A stretch of DNA of 64,000 nt from Triplophysa rosa (taxonomy: Eukaryota > Chordata > Actinopteri > Cypriniformes > Nemacheilidae): contig NW_026634440.1 of assembly GCF_024868665.1 (NCBI RefSeq), positions 22,564-86,563 on the forward strand. The letters are read 5' to 3'. Within the stretch, counting starts at the first letter, position 1; every line of letters begins with the position of its first letter. Below, in pieces: positions 10,823-20,320 of the stretch. A program made the position numbers and the translations under genes. The notes beneath the pieces are model-generated. The model worked only from the letters and a program-made list of their open reading frames with translations. It was not told the DNA's origin and did no database searches.

Positions 10823-11663
10823 GTCGCATCCAGTACCTGAAAGACCATATCAAAAAATTGGTGCAGACATTTTTACATGTCATGGGAAAAATTATCTCCT
10901 AGTTACTGATTATTATTCATTTTATCCTGAAGTGTGTGCTTTAAGCACAACTACTGCAGAAAATGTCATTTCATGCCTGAAATCGATCTTTGCTCGACAT
11001 GGAGTGCCAATAGAGGTTTTTACAGATAATGCCTCTCAATTTGTTAATGCTAGTTTTCAGAGTTTTTCAAAAGACTGGGATTTCCGGCATACAACGTCGA
11101 GTCCATATTTTCCTCAATCTAATGGACTTGTGGAAAAATCAGTTGGAGTTGTGAAAAGATTGATGCAAAAGGCAAAAGATGATGGAAGTAGTTTTTATAT
11201 GGGACTGCTTGCTTATCGTAGTACACCTCTTGAGTGCGGAAATTCCCTAGCATATCTTTTGATTGGACGACGTCTTCGTTCTAATCTACCTATATCTGAG
11301 GATCTTCTCTTGACAGAGGGTAGTGAGAAAGTGAAAAAGGTCAAAGAACAACAAAAGGCCAAACAAAAGATCTATTATGATAAAGGAACTCATCATTTTC
11401 CTGAACTTTGTGTCGGTGAGGAGGTCAGATTTAAAGATAAAACTAATACCTGGAATCAGAAAGGCATTGTACTTGAACAAATTCAACCAAGGTCCTACAA
11501 CATCGAAACAACAGGTGGTGTTGTGTTGAGGAGGAATCGTCAGCATCTGTTGAAGGATTTGTCAGCTGAATTTGAACATTCAGAAGAAGCTGAAAGGACT
11601 GAGATACCATTGAGAAGATCTGTTCGTGTGCGGAAATGCCCTGAAAGACTTATTGAAACATGC
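10823..11663 (+). pseudogene. Ty3/Gypsy integrase fragment
   Basis: A frame open from about 10825 to 11663 begins inside an integrase core: PVPERPYQKIGADIF with the first catalytic Asp, then LLVTDYYSFYPEV, FTDNASQF with the second Asp, and PQSNGLVEKSVGVVKRLM with the catalytic Glu. A C-terminal domain follows (VGEEVRFKDKTNTWNQKG, RSYNIETTGGVVLRRNRQHL). GTG at 10932 is not a true start because the frame runs on upstream to the L2 junction. Zinc finger, RT and gag are missing. The core looks intact, but the fragment has no start and was cut by the L2. It is a different family from the Gypsy element at 40663. Confidence 0.85.
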
Positions 11664-11767
11664 TGAAAGCCTTGTTGAAAAGACTGAGATTTGTAGTAAA
11701 TATAATCATGGTGTATTTTGTTTATAATGGGAAATGTTGATATTTTATGCAATGTTGAGAGTAATGT

Positions 11768-11783
11768 AAAAAAAAAGGAAAGA
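11768..11783 (+). promoter_or_regulatory. Polypurine tract of the Gypsy element
   Basis: The purine run AAAAAAAAAGGAAAGA lies directly against the TG of the LTR, the usual position of the plus-strand primer. Confidence 0.75.
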
Positions 11784-11975
11784 TGTAATGATAGTGGTTT
11801 TGTTGAGTAGTGGCAACCCTGTCGAGTATATATCTGTGCATGTGCAGAGGTACTTGGTGGATTTAATGGCGTGGCGTGGTGGCAGCACGCCACTGGGAAC
11901 ACTGTTAATAAACTAATCGACTTTAGGATTCAATTGATCTGCAGTGTTGTGTTTATTGGCACCTCGACCACAACA
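11784..11975 (+). repeat. 3' LTR of the Gypsy element
   Basis: Begins TGTAATGATAGTGG right after the polypurine tract and ends GACCACAACA (TG...CA, 192 bp). It contains GTATATATC as a possible TATA box and AATAAA near 11905 as a polyadenylation signal. The coiled-coil coding frame of the neighbouring GIMAP-like gene starts at the next base. The 5' LTR is not in the window. Confidence 0.75.
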
Positions 11976-13458
11976 GAAAGAGAGAGATTTTAAGACTCAA
12001 AATGAAAAATGTAAAGCTAGCTATTAAGCAGAAATGGAACAACTCAAGAGAAACCTGGAGGATGAGAGAAAATGGATAGAAGAGGATCGAGTTAAAAGTG
12101 AGGACAAATTCAGACAAAAAGAGGAAGATCTTAGAAAAAAGTTTGAAGAGCAAAGGAAAACAGAACAGCAGAAACAAGAAAACGAGAAACAGAAACGATT
12201 TGAGGAAGAAAAACAACTAAGTGCTGAATATGATCAGAAGATAGAAGAGAAGAAGAGAGAGACTGAACATCAGAGATCACTTTATGAAAAGAGAGAGAAA
12301 GAGAGAGACGAGGAGGATAGAAAGAGAGAAGAGAAATACAGACACGATCAAGAGAAGATGAAACAAGAACAAGAACAGATTATAACACAATTACAAAAGA
12401 GACAAGAAGAAGAGATTAGAAAGAGAGAAGAATGGAGGAGAAAAATAAGAGAAGCTGAAAATGAGAGAAATGAAATTCAAGAGAAAATTGAAAGACAACA
12501 GAGAGAATGGGAGGAAGACAAGAAACAACAGATGAGAGAACAAGAAGATGATGAGAGAAAGAGAAGAGAGAAACATGAAGAACAACTGAGAGAAAAACAA
12601 GAAGAACTGGAGAAAATGAGAAAGACATTTGAGAAAGAGAGAGAAGAGAGACGACAGAGAGATGAAGAGAGAGAGAAACTGAGACGAGAGAGAGAAGAGA
12701 AAGAGAGAGAGTATGAGGAGAAGGAAAATGAAATGATGAAACGTTATGTGCAGCTGGAGAGAGAGAGAACAGAGATGTGGGAGAGAAGAAAACAAGAAGA
12801 TGATGAGAGAAGAGCAGAAGAGAGAAAGAGATGGAAGAAAAGAATTGATGATATTAAAAGAGAGCAAGAAGAAGAGATCAAGAGAAGAGAAACACAAGAG
12901 AGAGAGAGAGAAAAGAAAGAGAAGAGGAAGAGAGAGAAGAAATAAAGGAGGAGCATGAGTGGAGAATAAAAGAGATGACGAAGAAACATGAAGATGAAGC
13001 CAGAAAACAAGCAGAAGAGTTGAATGAGTTCAGAGAGAGAAAAGAGACGTGGGAGAGAAGAAAACAACGAGAAGATGATGAGAGAAGAGAAGAAGAGAGA
13101 ATGAGATGGGAGAAAAAAATCTGATGATATTAGCAAAGAGAAAGAAGAGATCAAGAGAAGAGAAACACAAGAGAGAAAGAGAAAAGAAATGGAGGAGGAG
13201 CATGAGCGGAGAATAAAAGAGATGAAGAAGAAACATGAAGATGAAGCCAGAAGTCAAGCAGAAGAGTTGAATGAGTTCAGAGAGAGAAAAGAACGACATG
13301 TTGAAGAACTCAAACAGATGCTGGAAGAACGTCAGAAACAACACGAGTTACTGGAAAACCTCTATCAACACTTGAATCAACAGAAAGGAGAAGAAACAGA
13401 AGAGCTACGAAAACAAGTTGAAAAACTGAGAAACAAGTCTTACTGTGTCGTTCTGTGA
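11976..13458 (+). pseudogene. GIMAP-like coiled-coil C-terminus, beheaded and frameshifted
   Basis: From the LTR edge one frame encodes about 320 residues of charged coiled coil rich in E, K, R and Q. It carries an in-frame TAA at 12025-12027 and a TAA at 12943-12945. The frame then moves by one base for about 170 bases (EEHEWRIKEMTKKHEDEAR) and moves back at the A7 run near 13113-13119, ending SYCVVL at 13458. Two repeats of about 80 residues are visible: RRKQEDDERRAEERKRWKKR and RRKQREDDERREEERMRWEK, each followed by RRETQER. Fish GIMAP proteins (AIG1-type GTPases of lymphoid cells) commonly end in such coiled coils. No GTPase domain lies upstream; the Gypsy LTR replaces it. The GIMAP assignment rests on similarity to the tail of the gene at 26069. 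Confidence 0.6.
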
Positions 13459-13619
13459 AAGCTTGAAGACACAATCATGCTAATGTAACAGGTATTGATT
13501 ATAACTTGTATTTTCTTTTAAATTCACACAAAATCCTAAGTTTTCTGTTACATATGTGTATAAGAAAAGAAAAGAGAATTTTTTAAATGTTTTTCTGAGT
13601 TTTGCGGTTGTCGCAGTTG

Positions 13620-13627
13620 TGACGTCA
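13620..13627. promoter_or_regulatory. CRE-like palindrome TGACGTCA
   Basis: A perfect CREB/ATF consensus in a GC-rich patch (TTGGCGCGCTGCGCGC follows), 20 bases before the repeated module at 13648. It could be a promoter for a transcript starting there; expression is not shown. Confidence 0.4.
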
Positions 13628-13647
13628 TTGGCGCGCTGCGCGCTCTT

Positions 13648-14390
13648 GCTTCAGTCCGCGGGAGGTCTGAGCGGAGCGAGGTATGTATTGTGTGTACTAC
13701 TGTTCAAAAGAGTGTTATAAGTGAAAATAATCACTAATTAAGTGATTGGTTTTGTTAAAATGTAAACGAGTATGCACAAGTATGTAATCTTTCCTTTTAA
13801 AGATGTTTTTCCTGCATAAGTGAAAGTTTAATCGAGTGAATGCAGTAGCATGTGGTGCTAAATGCTAATGTGAGAGTTGGCCTGTGAAGCGTGTCTGTTG
13901 ATACTTTTTCTATGTTCGTATGTTCGACAGGAGAAGGCTGATTAAATATGCACTACATGTTATGCAACGATTAATTACTGCATTTTACAACTCATGCAGG
14001 TATGGTTATGAATTGGTTTTGTGATTTATTTAGTTATATGTGTTCAATCTAATTGGTTATATTAAATGCTGGATACGGGAGATTTAAAGATGTATATTAT
14101 ACGAGTTCGGTTAGTGTCAATGTATATTTAGAGAGTTAGAGATATATAGATATATATATTGTATTATTTCTCTAACTGTTGTTATATCTGATGTGAAATT
14201 AATTATTATTTTCTTGATATTCTTTATTATTGTAAATGGGATTGTGTATTGTGAACTCGCTTCAGTCCGCGGGAGGTCTGAGCGGAGCGAGGAGAAGGCT
14301 GATTAAATATGCACTACATGTTATGCAACGATTAATTACTGCATTTTACAACTCATGCAGGCAGTCTGCAGGAGATCAGAGCAGAGCGAG
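13648..14390 (+). repeat. Repeated A/B modules, once with and once without intron-like spacers
   Basis: Module A is 33 bp (13648-13680 and 14259-14291, identical) and module B is 69 bp (13931-13999 and 14292-14360, identical). In the first copy A and B are separated by 250 bp that begin GTATGT and end TTCGACAG. In the second copy they are directly joined. First B is followed by GTATGG; second B is followed by a diverged A (14361-14390). I see no open frame. Either a spliced RNA was copied back into DNA beside its source, or spacers were inserted into a tandem array. Confidence 0.6.
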
Positions 14391-14649
14391 ATAAAGAACC
14401 TCTGAACCAGCAATTGGACTCCAGTCTTTATTCATAACACACACTACACAACGCAGAGGGGTAGCTCTAAACCGGCTACACTAATAAACATGGGCGTAGA
14501 GTCTAATGTCCCCCACACTTCAAATAAAAATGATTCAGTTCCCCGCACTATTCTACACACCTCCGCCACCATTCCCCCCACGTTCTCTGATTATTTACAT
14601 AGAACAAACATTCATCCAATCACAAGTGAGTGTTACGCGGCCAGTCGTC
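14391..14649. other. No gene seen
   Basis: Sequence following the A/B modules, starting ATAAAGAACCTCTG. It has no coding frame or recognisable repeat. Confidence 0.4.
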
Positions 14650-14923
14650 AAAAGGAATAGTTCACCTTCAAAATGAAACTTCTGTCATCATTTACTCGCC
14701 ATATTTATCATTTTAAACCGGTGTGATTTTCTTTCTTATGCAGAAACCGTCGGTCCCCATTGACTTCTATTGTATATTCAGACCAACGGTTCTCTGGCAC
14801 CAACATCTTTCCAAACATCTTCTTTTGTGTTCTGCAGAAGAAAGAAACTCATACAGGTTTGAAATGACAAGAGGGCGTGTAAATGATGACAGAAGTTTCC
14901 CTTTTAAGGTGAACTACTCCTTT
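14650..14923. mobile_element. MITE with GGATAGTTCACC-type ends
   Basis: The left end AAAAGGAATAGTTCACCTTC and the right end (reverse complement AAAGGAGTAGTTCACCTTAA) form inverted repeats of about 45 bp that continue with CTTCTGTCATCATTTAC. This is a very common cyprinid palindromic MITE; a further fragment lies at 56738. Confidence 0.75.
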
Positions 14924-15371
14924 ACGCTTCAAACACATGAAGAGGGAACAGCGCACTGTTGTATACTGTTGTAGCACCAACTTGGGGCACTTGGCACTGA
15001 TTAATAAAGGTATGGCCTATATACACCCGTGCGTTAAAAATAAGCTGCTGTAATGTCGATAATGTATGATAAGAGTATGTGGAAGTAAGGGCACTATTTA
15101 GGGTGCAAACCTGCGTTTTACAGGATAAAAGTGACGAGCTGTCACTTTGCAGTTAAAGCCTGGGTGTCATAAATAAAGCAATGAATTCATATGTTTATTG
15201 GTGTAAACTTATATCACAGTTTAGGCATCTGTGTCAAGAATATACACACACACTGTGTTTAAAAAGAGCGTTTGAATAGCTGTTTGTGCAATTGAAACCT
15301 GTCTGTTTAGTGTGTCTCTCTAGCAGTTAAAATTATAATAATGTCTCATACATATCCTGGTTATACATTGT
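14924..15371. other. No gene seen
   Basis: Non-coding sequence between the MITE and the hAT element. No recognisable feature. Confidence 0.45.
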
Positions 15372-16034
15372 CAGAGGCGGGACAAGTCACATATGGTCAA
15401 GTACAAGCAAGTCTCAAGCCTTAACCATAAAGTCTCGAGTCAAATCTCAAGTCGCAGTTTAGATAAATCAAGCAAGTCAAGTCAAGTCAAGGGTTCACCC
15501 TAAAGCAAGTCAAGTCGAGTCCTGATAAGTTTCAAGTCAAGTCAAGTCGCAGTACTAAAATAAACAGAGGTTTAGAGAGAGTTTTTCGATACATGTGTAT
15601 TTTTGTGCAGAAAAGATGAACTTATATACATATATTAAGGAAAATAAATTGTAAATATACATTAATTTTAAGTGATGATCACTTGCCTATGTATGTGCTC
15701 AAAGTTTGGTTCCAGCAGTCACACATTTCCATATGTTTACATAGACACAGAAATGGAAATACTTGTATCTGACAGAATGTAAGACTTAAGCATTTATACA
15801 GGCTATGAACCTTATAAACTAAGTATTGTGACTGAAAATCTGCCTATTATATGTTTTATATATATGCTGTAATACTTGTGCTGTCCATTAGGGAACAGTA
15901 GGGATTTTACATCTAGTGATGGGAATCTCGGATAATTTTATTGACATTTTATTATTTATTGACATTTATCAATCTTGAATCTCGTTAATCAAAATGAATG
16001 AATCTTTTTCATTTCGGCAGAATATAAACAAAAT

Positions 16035-19000
16035 AATCTAGCCACAGGAGGTCACAAGCAAGTGTACTTTTTGTGCCGGTCCCAAGCCCGGATAAATAGA
16101 GAGGGTTGTGTCAGGAAGGGCATCCAACATAAAACTTTTGCCTAATTCAATATGCGAATCACTAACATGACTTCCATACCGGATCGGTCGGGGCCCGGGT
16201 TAACAATAACCGCCATCGGTGCCATTGACCTACAGGGCACTGGTGGAAATTGGGCTACTGTTGGTCGAAGAAGGAAAGGAGGAAGGTGTGTTAGAGGAGG
16301 AAGGCGTGTCCATAGGCAGAGAGAGAAGAGGAAAGGCCAGAGTTTAGGACTGAAAGTAGGGACTTCGAATGTTGGTACGTTGACAGGTAAAGGCAGAGAG
16401 CTGGTAGATATGATGCAGAGGAGGAAAGTCGACATTCTGTGTGTCCATGAGACCAGGTGGAAAGGGAGCAAGGCTAGAAGCATTGGAGCAGGGTTTAAAC
16501 TGTTTAATCACGGTGCGGACAGGAAGAGAAATGGAGTAGGAGTGATCCTGAAGGAGGAGTTTGTGAAGAATGTTCTGGAGGTAAAGAGAGTGTCAGATAG
16601 GTTGATGAGTCTGAAGCTGGAAATTGATGGTGTGATGTTGCATGTTGTCAGTGCTTATGCTCCACAAGTAGGTTGTGAGCAAGATGAGAAAGACAGATTC
16701 TGGAGCGAGTTTGAGGAAGTGATGCAGAGTGTTCCCAGAGGTGAGAGAGTGGTGATAGGTGCAGACTTTAATGGACATGTTGGTGAAGGGAATAGTGGGG
16801 ATGAGGAAGTGATGGGCAGGTTTGGTCTTCAGGAAAGGAACCCAGAAGGACAGAGGTTGGTAGACTTTGCTAAAAGTATGGAGATGGCTGTGGTGAACAC
16901 GTACTTTCAGAAGAGGCAGGAACACAGGGTGACATATAAGAGTGGTGGCAGGAGCACACAGGTGAATTATATTTTATGTAGACACTGTAATCTGATGGAG
17001 ATTAGCGAATGCAAAGTAGTGGTAGGAGAGAGTGTAGCTAGACAGCATAGGATGGTGGTGTGTAAGATGACTCTGGTGGTGAGGAAGATGAAGAGAGCAA
17101 AGGCAGAGCAGAAGACAACGTGGTGGAAGTTGGAAAAGGAAGAGTGCTGTGTGGTTTTCAGGGAGGAGCTGAGATAGGCTTTAGGTGGTCAGGAGGTGCT
17201 TCCAGATGACTGGACTACTACAGTCAAAGTGATCAGGGAGACAGGTAGGAAGGTGCTAGGTGTATCATCTGGAAGGAGGAAAGAAGACAAGGAGACTTGG
17301 TGGTGGAATGAGGAAGTTCTGGAGAGTATCCAGAGGAAGAGGTTAGCTATGAAGAAGTGGTAAAGTGAGAGGACAGAGGAAAGTAGACAGGAATATAGGG
17401 AGATGCAGCGTGAGGTTAAGATAGAGGTGGCAAAGGCCAAACAGAAAGCTTATGAGGACATGTATGCAAGGTTAGATAGTAAGGAAGGTGAGAGGGATTT
17501 GTATCGGTTGGTGAGGCAGAGGGATAGAGATGGAAAGGATGTGCAGCAGATTAGAGTGATTAAAGATAGAGATGGAAATGTGTTAACAGGTGACAGGAGG
17601 GTGAGGGAAAGATGGAAGGAGTACTTTGAGTAACTGATGAATGAGGAAAATGGCAGGGAGAGAAGAGTAGTAGTGGCAAATATTGTTGAGCAGGAAGTAG
17701 AAAGGATTAGCAAGGGTGAAGTTAGGAGAGCTTTGAAGAGGATGAAGAGAGGGAAGGCGGTTGGTCCGGATGACATACCAGTTGAGGTATGGAAGTGTCT
17801 AGGAGAGATGGCAGTAGAGTTTTTAACTAGGTTGTTCAACGAGGTCTTAGAGAGTGAGAGGATGCCTGAGGAATGGAGGAGAAATGTTTTGGTGCCGATT
17901 TTTAAGAACAAGGGAGATGTGCAGAGTTGTGGAAACTACAGAGGTATTAAGCTGATGAGCCATACAATGAAGTTGTGGGAAAGAGTATTGGAAGCAAGGC
18001 TAAGGGGAGAAGTGAGCATTTGTGAGCAGCAGTATGGTTTCATGCCAAGAAAGAGCACTACAGATGCGATATTTGCTTTGAGAGGGTTGGTGGAGAAGTA
18101 CAGAGAGGGTCAGAAAGAGCTGCATTGTGTCTTTGTAGATATAGAGAAAGCGTATAACAAGGTGCCAAGAGAGGAGCTGTGGTATTGTATGAGGAGGTCT
18201 GGAGTGGCAGAGAAGTATGTTAGAGTGGTGCAGGATATGTATGAGAGCAGTAGGACAGTGGTAAGGTGTGCGGTAGGTGTGACAGAGGAGTTCACGGTGA
18301 AGGTGGGACTGCATCAAGGATCGGCTCTGAGCCCCTTCTTGTTTGCGGTGGTGATGGACAGGCTGACAGATGAGGTCAGACAGGAATCTCCGTGGACTAT
18401 GATGTTTGCGGATGATATTGTGATCTGTAGTGAGAGCAGGGAGCAGGTGGAGGAAAGTCTAGAGAGGTGGAGGTTTGCTCTGGAGAGAAGAGGAATGAAG
18501 GTTAGTCGCAGCAAGACAGAATACATGTGTGTGAATGAGAGGGATCCAAGTGGAACAGTGAGGTTACAGGGAGAAGAGGTAAAGAAGGTGCAGGATTTTA
18601 AGTACTTAGGGTCAACAGTCCAGAGTAATGGGGAGTGTGGAAAAGAGGTGAAGAAGCGTGTGCAGGCAGGTTGGAATGGGTGGAGAAAAGTGTCAGGTCT
18701 GTTGTGTGATAAAAGAGTACCAGCAAGAATGAAAGGAAAGGTGTACAGGGCAGTAGTGAGACCAGCGATGTTGTATGGTTTGGAAACAGTTGCACTGAGG
18801 AAAAGACAGGAGGAAGAGTTAGAGGTAGCAGAGCTGAAGATGTTGAGGTTCTCTTTGGGAGTGACGAGGATGGATAGGATCAGGAATGAGTACATCAGAG
18901 GGACAGCACATGTGAGATGTTTTGGAGACAAAGATAGAGAGGCCAGGTTGAGATGGTTTGGACATGTTCAGAGGAGGGAGTGTGAATATATTGGTAAAAG

Positions 19001-19187
19001 GATGCTGAGGTTAGAGCTGCCAGGCAGGAGGCCGAGAGGAAGACCAAAGAGGAGGTTTATGGATGTAGTGAAGGAGGACATGAAGGTAGTCGGTCTGAGA
19101 GAAGAGGATGCAGGGAATAGGGCTAGATGGAGGCAGATGATTCACTGTGGCGACCCCTGAAGGGAACAGCCGAAAGGAAAAGAAGAA
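16035..19187 (+). mobile_element. RTE-clade LINE, nearly full length
   Basis: Flanked by the perfect 15-bp direct repeat GAATATAAACAAAAT (16020-16034 and 19188-19202), a target-site duplication. The 5' region carries GCCGGTCCCAAGCCCGGATA and GTCAGGAAGGGCATCC, familiar from fish RTE elements. The 3' end is short (TGTGGCGACCCCTGAAGGG, then an AAGAAGAA tail), as expected for RTE. Confidence 0.85.
16152..19160 (+). pseudogene. RTE LINE endonuclease-reverse transcriptase with three stops
   Basis: One continuous frame of about 1,000 codons broken only by stops at 17175-17177 (TAG), 17361-17363 (TAA) and 17631-17633 (TAA). Endonuclease blocks are GTSNVGTL, HETRWKG, SAYAPQ, GADFNGHVG, STQVNYILC and QHRMVV; the usual Asp before YIL is Asn here, probably inactivating. 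RT blocks are GKAVGPDDIPVEVWK, NYRGIKLMSH, QYGFMPRKSTTDAIFAL, CVFVDIEKAYNKVPRE, HQGSALSPFLFAVVMD and MFADDIVICSES with the catalytic FADD. The C-terminus has RRPRGRPKRRFMD. No frameshift was found, so decay is recent. It would nick DNA and reverse transcribe its own RNA. Confidence 0.9.
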
Positions 19188-19825
19188 GAATATAAACAAA
19201 ATGTATGTTAATATAGCCCAGTGATGAAGTTATGATGCTTAATCGTCATCTCTGCGGTGGACGCGCAATATGTACGTTTCATATGTTATATATAATCTGA
19301 GAATATTTGTTTTCTATTTGAACTGGTTTCATTATTTTACAGCACAAAACGTTTTGATGTTATTGTGAGTGTACACAAAAAATGTAGACACTTAACAGAT
19401 TCGAACGATGAAATTATTCTTGTCAGTATGACCAAAAAGTTTTTTAAGTACAAGTGATCGCACCGGCGTGACCATCAGACTGTCATGCAGTACAAGCGAG
19501 CTGTTATTCAGCTTCCACACGCAGTCCACACAAACACTTGAAAATGCGCACATTTAAGATAGACATTAGCCTACATGTAATATAGATAAGCCCCTTAAAT
19601 TTAAAATGCCCCCCAACATTAAAATTCGGGCTACGCCACTGTTATAGCCAAATTCCGCAATACATCTACTTATGAGATGAGACGTAGGCCTATCAGTGAT
19701 GATCGATGAGCACATTTCTAATAATAAAAAATCAACCAAGGCCAAATTATGACAAACAGAAACAATTAATTCATTACATTAGTAATCGTTTTATAACATT
19801 GACTATAAAGAAATTATTTTCTTAC

Positions 19826-19998
19826 CTTTCCTTGTGGTTCTTGAAATGTTGGACAAAATTTGACTTTGTGGTTGTCATGTCAGATATTCTTGCGTTGCAT
19901 ACTCTGCATATGGCAAATCTTGTTTTATTGGCACGGCCCAGTTTAAAGTCCTTATAGCCAAACGTGACTGTTTGTGGAGCTGGACTGTTGTCTGCCAT
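19826..19998 (-). pseudogene. BED zinc-finger first exon of a hAT transposase
   Basis: On the minus strand ATG at 19998 opens MADNSPAPQTVTFGYKDF, followed by a BED finger: CRVCNARISDMTTTKSNF, then HFKNH, giving the C-x2-C ... H-x3-H ligands. The exon ends AAAG at 19826 with donor GTAAGA. BED fingers bind the ends of hAT transposons. The exon sits inside the CAAGTC-ended element and on its minus strand, so it is probably that element's own transposase; the catalytic part was not found between 15560 and 19800 apart from the inserted LINE. The exon itself is intact. Confidence 0.75.
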
Positions 19999-20254
19999 GT
20001 TTGGCGCGGTTTGAGTTGTGTAGCGTTAAAGGCACAGCCGCTAATTAGTGCTGCTGAGTCACAATAATTATTTTTAAAACAAATTTATTTTACTTTATTA
20101 AAAGTTCAAGTCAATGTCGAGTCTTCCACTTTAAGTCAAGTCAAGTTTCAAGTCACTTGCTCTGAAGTCAAAGTCAAGTCAAGTCATTTTCTTACTTCAA
20201 TCAAGCAAGTCGCAAGTCCTGAAAATTGTTGTCCGAATTGCTTCCAATGTTTAC

Positions 20255-20320
20255 CCAACTTGTAAGTCGCTTTGGATAAAAGCGTCTGCTAAATGACTAA
20301 ATGTAAACGTAAATGTAAAT
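20255..20320 (+). repeat. SINE/LINE 3' tail
   Basis: TTGTAAGTCGCTTTGGATAA, AAGCGTCTGCTAAATG and then ATGTAAA-type repeats: the common fish tail shared by tRNA-SINEs and their partner LINE. The same tail ends the SINE at 33605. Confidence 0.6.

Larger units (their letters stand above)
15372..20230 (-). mobile_element. hAT element with CAAGTC-rich ends, split by an RTE LINE
   Basis: The left terminus CAGAGGCGGGACAAGTCA is followed by dense CAAGTC/CAAGTCAAG repeats to about 15555. Matching CAAGTC-rich sequence returns at 20105-20220. Between them are a BED-finger transposase exon on the minus strand (19826-19998) and a nested RTE LINE (16035-19187). The right terminal CCGCCTCTG is not seen, so the right end is truncated or diverged near 20230. 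Confidence 0.6.

Noticed and set aside
10932..10934. GTG as start of the Gypsy integrase
   Set aside because: The same frame continues upstream with conserved integrase residues to the L2 junction.
12391..13344. Long leucine/serine-rich open frames on the minus strand
   Set aside because: They are antisense shadows of the purine-rich coiled-coil coding strand.
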